Assembly (NCBI GenBank): GCA_017444345.1
Contig: JAFSWW010000104.1
Coordinates: forward strand, 1 to 34,131
Direction: 5' to 3'
From: Synergistaceae bacterium
GTDB lineage: Bacteria; Synergistota; Synergistia; Synergistales; Aminobacteriaceae
Length of the DNA stretch: 34,131 nt
A program made the position numbers and the translations under genes. The notes beneath the pieces were generated by a model, which was not told the DNA's origin, made no database searches, and worked only from the letters and a program-made list of their open reading frames with translations. Positions 30,849-34,131 of the stretch are shown here, in pieces; the first letter of the stretch is position 1, and every line of letters starts with the position of its first letter.

Positions 30849-31928
30849 TTATTGTGCTCTGTGATAATTTATGCTTGAACCGTCGGGGAATTTCATTATT
30901 AAAATATTTCCGGCCTGTAAAATTTCGATTTCTGCAGTAAATTCTACTCCTAAACTATTGCGGCCAGTTAAAATATTTCCGTTCAACTGAAAGACTCCGG
31001 ATTCAGAAGGAGTCCCGTTAATCCAGCCTCTATAATTATTATTCTCGTCATAAATCATGACCCATTTTTGATTGTCGACGACTGACTCCCATCTGCCGTA
31101 AATTGCCGGAGCTTGCCGGCTTGTCTGTATTCTCGGCTGAATCATAGGGCGGGGCTGAATTTGCTGTAACGGCTTTCTAGGCTGTCTACTGCGGGTAAAA
31201 ATTACGGCGTTTTCTCCCATTCCGTTCGGTGCATTAGTAAAAGTTGCTACAAGATTCCCCGTCTCAGGGTCAATCATAGCAAAAATTACTTCCCGCTTCC
31301 CTTCAGCTGTAGTGATTTCGAGCCTGTTGTCAGCTGCTGAGAATGTCCCGTAAAAATTCCCTGACGCAAAAATTTTATCGTTGTGAATTTCAAGATTTAT
31401 GCCGTCTGAACTGTCCCATGTGCCCACGTACCAATTTGCGGGGAACCAGTCATGATTCAACGGATAAATATAATGCACTTCTCCCGTTTCAGTCGAACAT
31501 AAGCACCAGACGTATTTATTCCCGTCTGAGATCACAACCGCAAAATCTTCTGTTATTATTTCGCCGTTCTGCGCAAAAGTTCTCAAAATCGGGACTTCTC
31601 CGGACGTATCAAGAGTCATATAAGCGTTATTATTTCTCTCATTGTAAGAGTCAATTTTCACCGGATATGCTGCCTTCTGCATTGAGAAACGCGCAATCTC
31701 AAGAACTACATTTGTAGGAGCTAAAAATTTTTCCCGCCTCGTCCTTGCCTCAACTTCTCCGACATGAGCATAACGACCGGGCAGTAATTTCGCGCCGTGA
31801 TTTATAGTGTCTTCAATATAGGGCGAAAATCGAGAGTCATTCTTTACCTGCTGCTCTAAATTAATATCAGCAAATGAACTTGACGCGCAAAATATTAATA
31901 TCGCAATTATCAACGCAAATTTTTTCAT
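30849..31928 (-). CDS. Secreted protein of unknown function with two beta-rich repeats
   Basis: Not recognised as a known family. The 359-residue product has a clear signal peptide (hydrophobic 5-17, SSSFAD cleavage region near 20). An N-terminal region contains VEARTRREKFLAPTN and a TGEVHYIYPLNHD stretch. Two similar C-terminal beta-rich segments resemble small lipocalin-like modules: one begins YVGTWDSSDGINLEI (about residue 167), the other YGRWESVVDNQKWVMI (about 280). A Pro/Gln/Arg linker (RQPRKPLQQIQPRP) lies between them. It begins 21 bases after the dhaK stop, so it may be read through from the dha operon, but no functional link is evident. Confidence 0.7.
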   Translation of the reverse strand: MKKFALIIAILIFCASSSFADINLEQQVKNDSRFSPYIEDTINHGAKLLPGRYAHVGEVEARTRREKFLAPTNVVLEIARFSMQKAAYPVKIDSYNERNNNAYMTLDTSGEVPILRTFAQNGEIITEDFAVVISDGNKYVWCLCSTETGEVHYIYPLNHDWFPANWYVGTWDSSDGINLEIHNDKIFASGNFYGTFSAADNRLEITTAEGKREVIFAMIDPETGNLVATFTNAPNGMGENAVIFTRSRQPRKPLQQIQPRPMIQPRIQTSRQAPAIYGRWESVVDNQKWVMIYDENNNYRGWINGTPSESGVFQLNGNILTGRNSLGVEFTAEIEILQAGNILIMKFPDGSSINYHRAQ

Positions 31929-31949
31929 GATATAAACTCACTCACTTTC

Positions 31950-32945
31950 TTAACATTGCACAAATGCCGGAGTATCTGCCGGGGCGTTCAAAAATTTTTT
32001 GAGTTCGTCATCAAGTTTTAGCAGCGTGATTGAGAATCCTTCCATGTCAAGAGAAGTCATATAATTACCCACTAAAGTTTTAGCGACTTTGATAGATTTC
32101 GAGTCAAGAACTTCTTTGACGTGTTTATTTGCTATGAATAATTCCATTAAAGGAGTCCCGCCCATGCCGTTAATCATTAGTGCGACCTCACAGCCGGAAT
32201 TATAAATATTTTCAGCGAATATCTTATCAAGTAACTTGTCAGCTATATCGTTGACGCTTGAAATTTTTTCGCGGTGAGTCCCCGGTTCGCCGTGAATTCC
32301 GATTCCTATTTCGATTTCATTATCAGCTAAATCAAAACTAGGTTTGCCCGCTGCCGGGACTGTACAGGCATTAACGGCCATTCCCATAGATCTGACATTT
32401 GCGATAACTTTTCCGGCGACTCTTTTCACCTCGTCAAGATTGAGTCCAGATTCGGCGGCTGCTCCTGCGATTTTATGAACAAATACGGTCCCTGCTATTC
32501 CCCTGCGTCCTGTCGTCCACGTTGAATTCTCGACAGCTACATCATCAGCGACTATTACTTGATCTACTTTGATTCCCTCATCGCGTGCCATATCTGCGGC
32601 CATCTCGAAATTCATAACATCGCCGGTGTAATTCTTTATTACGAGTAAAACGCCCTCGCCGGAGTCTACAGCTTTAATCGCTTCAAAAACTTGATCCGGT
32701 GTAGGAGAAGTAAACACAGCTCCAGCAACTGCACCGTCAAGCATTCCCCGGCCCACGAATCCGCCGTGTGAAGGTTCATGACCCGATCCCCCGCCTGAGA
32801 CAAGAGCAACTTTCTTATTTGCCTTATTTGCACGAACAAGAACGTCAAAGCCTTCGAGTCTCTTCACGTATTGCGGATAAGCTGCTGTCATTCCGTCAAG
32901 CATTTCATTGACAATATTGTCGACCTGATTAATTAATTTTTTCAT
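31950..32945 (-). CDS. dhaK: Dihydroxyacetone kinase subunit DhaK
   Basis: Binds dihydroxyacetone covalently for phosphorylation by DhaL. The 331-residue protein has GGGSGHEPSHGGFVG (51-65), TSPTPDQ, KNYTGDVMNFEMA and the substrate-binding His218 in GIGIHGEPG. That position equals the known E. coli residue number. AAGGAGGAAT precedes the ATG. It is third in a dhaL-dhaM-dhaK operon; the usual order is K-L-M. Confidence 0.95.
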   Translation of the reverse strand: MKKLINQVDNIVNEMLDGMTAAYPQYVKRLEGFDVLVRANKANKKVALVSGGGSGHEPSHGGFVGRGMLDGAVAGAVFTSPTPDQVFEAIKAVDSGEGVLLVIKNYTGDVMNFEMAADMARDEGIKVDQVIVADDVAVENSTWTTGRRGIAGTVFVHKIAGAAAESGLNLDEVKRVAGKVIANVRSMGMAVNACTVPAAGKPSFDLADNEIEIGIGIHGEPGTHREKISSVNDIADKLLDKIFAENIYNSGCEVALMINGMGGTPLMELFIANKHVKEVLDSKSIKVAKTLVGNYMTSLDMEGFSITLLKLDDELKKFLNAPADTPAFVQC

Positions 32946-32983
32946 GATTGTTGATTCCTCCTTACTTAAGAATACGAAAAATT

Positions 32984-33379
32984 TTATAACTTTGAGGCGT
33001 TACGTGATTCTTCTGCTGCTGTCAACACAGAATCAAGAGTCGCGCCTCCTGCTGCCTCAACTGCCGCACACACTGCACCTTCTATTAATGGAGCGTCGGC
33101 AATTTCTGCGTGTATATTTTCGCCCTCGTCCTCTAATAATTCTATAGCTGTCTCTGCACTCATTATCGCGCTGCCGATATCGGCCAAGATTGCAACCCCG
33201 TCGCCCTGATCAGCGTCTTTTATTGCGTCTGCTATTAATTGAGCGTCCGTCCCGATTGAGCCGTCTTCGAGTCCTCCCGCTGCTATAATTCCGGGATTCC
33301 CTCCGGCCATTTCGTTAGCAAGATCGCATACACCTTCGGCAATTTTCCAGCTGTGAGAGACAATTACAATTCCTACCAT
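32984..33379 (-). CDS. dhaM: PTS-dependent dihydroxyacetone kinase phosphotransferase subunit DhaM
   Basis: Passes phosphate from the PTS to the ADP bound in DhaL. The 131 residues form a single EIIA-Man-like domain with the phospho-acceptor His9 in IVIVSHSWKIAEG, followed by DGVAILADIGSAIMSAE and DAPLIEGAV. It lacks the HPr and EI-like domains of E. coli DhaM, so it depends on separate HPr and enzyme I, as in Lactococcus. AAGGAGAA precedes the ATG and lies within the end of dhaL. Confidence 0.92.
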   Translation of the reverse strand: MVGIVIVSHSWKIAEGVCDLANEMAGGNPGIIAAGGLEDGSIGTDAQLIADAIKDADQGDGVAILADIGSAIMSAETAIELLEDEGENIHAEIADAPLIEGAVCAAVEAAGGATLDSVLTAAEESRNASKL

Positions 33380-34019
33380 GATAAATTATTCTCCTTGTTT
33401 TGAGCGAGTCTCTAATTGCTTCAAGAGTAATTGCGGCACTAGTTGCGCCCGGGTCTTGATGGCCTATACTTCTTTCACCGAGATAACTTGCGCGCCCCTT
33501 TGTAGCAATAATAGTTTTCGTGAATTCTACTCCGTCATTAGCAGATTTGCAGGCTGAGTCAAGAGCTGTGATAAAATTTTCGCCCGAGTCTATTTTTTCG
33601 CAGTAAGTCTCATAAGCAGGTATTAAAGCGTCTAACATAGTTTTTTCGCCCCTGACAGCCTTCCCCCGTTTTTGAATTCCCGCGATTGCTGCCGAGAATG
33701 CTAATTTGAAATCTTCAGGCGTGAGTTCGTGTTTACCCGCTAAAATTTTGCCCGCTTCCATGTAAGCAGTCCCGTATAAAGGCCCTGACGCTCCGCCTAC
33801 TTTGGATAAAAGAGTCATTCCTGTTGTCTTGAGTGCTGCTCCTATGTCGTTATTTTCAGGAGTGGGAGAAAATTTTCCTTTGACGGCCTCAAACCCGCGA
33901 GCCATGTTTATGCCGTGATCTGAGTCTCCTATTTCGCGGTCTAGTTCAGTGAGAAAATCTTTATTAGCTATGATTCGATTCCCTATTTCAGCAAGACAAT
34001 CATAAATATTAATATTCAT
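33315..34019 (-). CDS. dhaL: Dihydroxyacetone kinase ADP-binding subunit DhaL, C-terminus probably frameshifted
   Basis: Holds ADP/Mg2+ and transfers phosphate to DhaK-bound dihydroxyacetone. The metal-binding Asp triad is D27, D32 and D34 (LDREIGDSDHG). KVGGASGPLYGTA and GRASYLGERSIGHQDPGA are intact. Normal DhaL ends soon after the last block (about 210 residues). Here the frame runs on for 26 residues into dhaM, overlapping it by 65 bases and giving a Cys-rich tail (CNCLSQLENCRRCMRSC). In the next frame a stop occurs in GAATAA, just before the dhaM start. One extra A in the AAAA run at 33398-33401 (minus strand) would explain it. The core enzyme is probably still functional. GGGAGGG precedes the ATG. 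Confidence 0.88.
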   Translation of the reverse strand: MNINIYDCLAEIGNRIIANKDFLTELDREIGDSDHGINMARGFEAVKGKFSPTPENNDIGAALKTTGMTLLSKVGGASGPLYGTAYMEAGKILAGKHELTPEDFKLAFSAAIAGIQKRGKAVRGEKTMLDALIPAYETYCEKIDSGENFITALDSACKSANDGVEFTKTIIATKGRASYLGERSIGHQDPGATSAAITLEAIRDSLKTRRIIYHGRNCNCLSQLENCRRCMRSC

Positions 34020-34076
34020 GGAAATAGCCCTCCCGTTTTATATAAATTCATAAATTCTGCGTGCGATTTAATGAGA

Positions 34077-34104
34077 ATATTACACTAAAATTTTTGTGAT
34101 TCAA
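34077..34104 (-). promoter_or_regulatory. Candidate promoter of the dha operon
   Basis: On the minus strand, TTGAAT (34104-34099), a 16-bp spacer and TAATAT (34082-34077), about 58 bases upstream of the dhaL ATG. Both boxes are imperfect. Confidence 0.4.
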
Positions 34105-34131
34105 GTTTTTAAAAATTTGCGCGGCGTGGAA

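Overview
This is a bacterial chromosomal window, AT-rich with many gut-associated traits. It is densely packed with short operons on both strands and contains no insertion sequence, integrase or CRISPR array. My best guess is an anaerobic, flagellated bacterium of the Synergistota (Synergistaceae-like), with Firmicutes as the alternative. Three things point that way: an L27 with a cleavable N-terminal extension next to its protease Prp, the mazG-oadA-phoH-pgpH-ybeY-corC/cdd-era housekeeping order, and frequent TTG starts. No 16S or other decisive marker is present, so the lineage is an inference.

Layout. (1) 160-9403, minus strand: housekeeping genes for translation quality, RNA processing and nucleotide handling (mazG, oadA, phoH, pgpH, ybeY, corC, then cdd and era). 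A toxin/antitoxin-like pair sits on the opposite strand between corC and cdd. (2) 9420-16100, mostly plus strand: a five-unit tandem repeat, an exported FAD oxidoreductase, a flagellin, tRNA-Leu(AAG) on the minus strand, an exported metallo-beta-lactamase-fold protein, and a glycosyltransferase whose first codons are made of 7-bp repeats. (3) 16129-20424, minus strand: rplU-prp-rpmA, then obgE-nadD and an LCP-family protein. (4) 20425-23811: repeat-bearing spacers around an MBOAT acyltransferase, an Mrr-fold protein that appears to have lost its catalytic residues, and a CobU-like NTPase. (5) 23812-26589, plus strand: a ZnuABC-type metal importer operon ending in a YdjM-like membrane protein. 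(6) 26590-30838, plus strand: two related FkbM-type methyltransferase genes, each behind the same promoter/leader module with 8-bp repeats, flanking a split chromate-transporter pair. (7) 30849-34019, minus strand: a PTS-dependent dihydroxyacetone kinase set in the order dhaL-dhaM-dhaK, plus a secreted two-repeat protein of unknown function.

Most notable signal. A recurring cassette occurs five times: an extended -10 promoter (TGN-TATAAT), an AT-rich leader, a purine-rich ribosome-binding-like site, then short tandem repeats. Three copies lie upstream of or within glycan-modification genes: the glycosyltransferase with 4 x 7 bp, and two FkbM genes with 8 x 8 bp and 6 x 8 bp. Two more copies, each with 2 x 12 bp, are orphans in the spacer at 20.55-20.79 kb. 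Repeat units of 7 and 8 bp change the reading frame when copies are gained or lost, so this looks like phase-variable control of surface glycan (possibly flagellin glycan) enzymes. Other points of interest are a mazG that seems to start at AUU, a tRNA-Leu with A at the wobble position, a decayed antitoxin, an apparently catalytically dead Mrr-fold protein, and a dhaL whose stop codon seems to be displaced by one inserted base.
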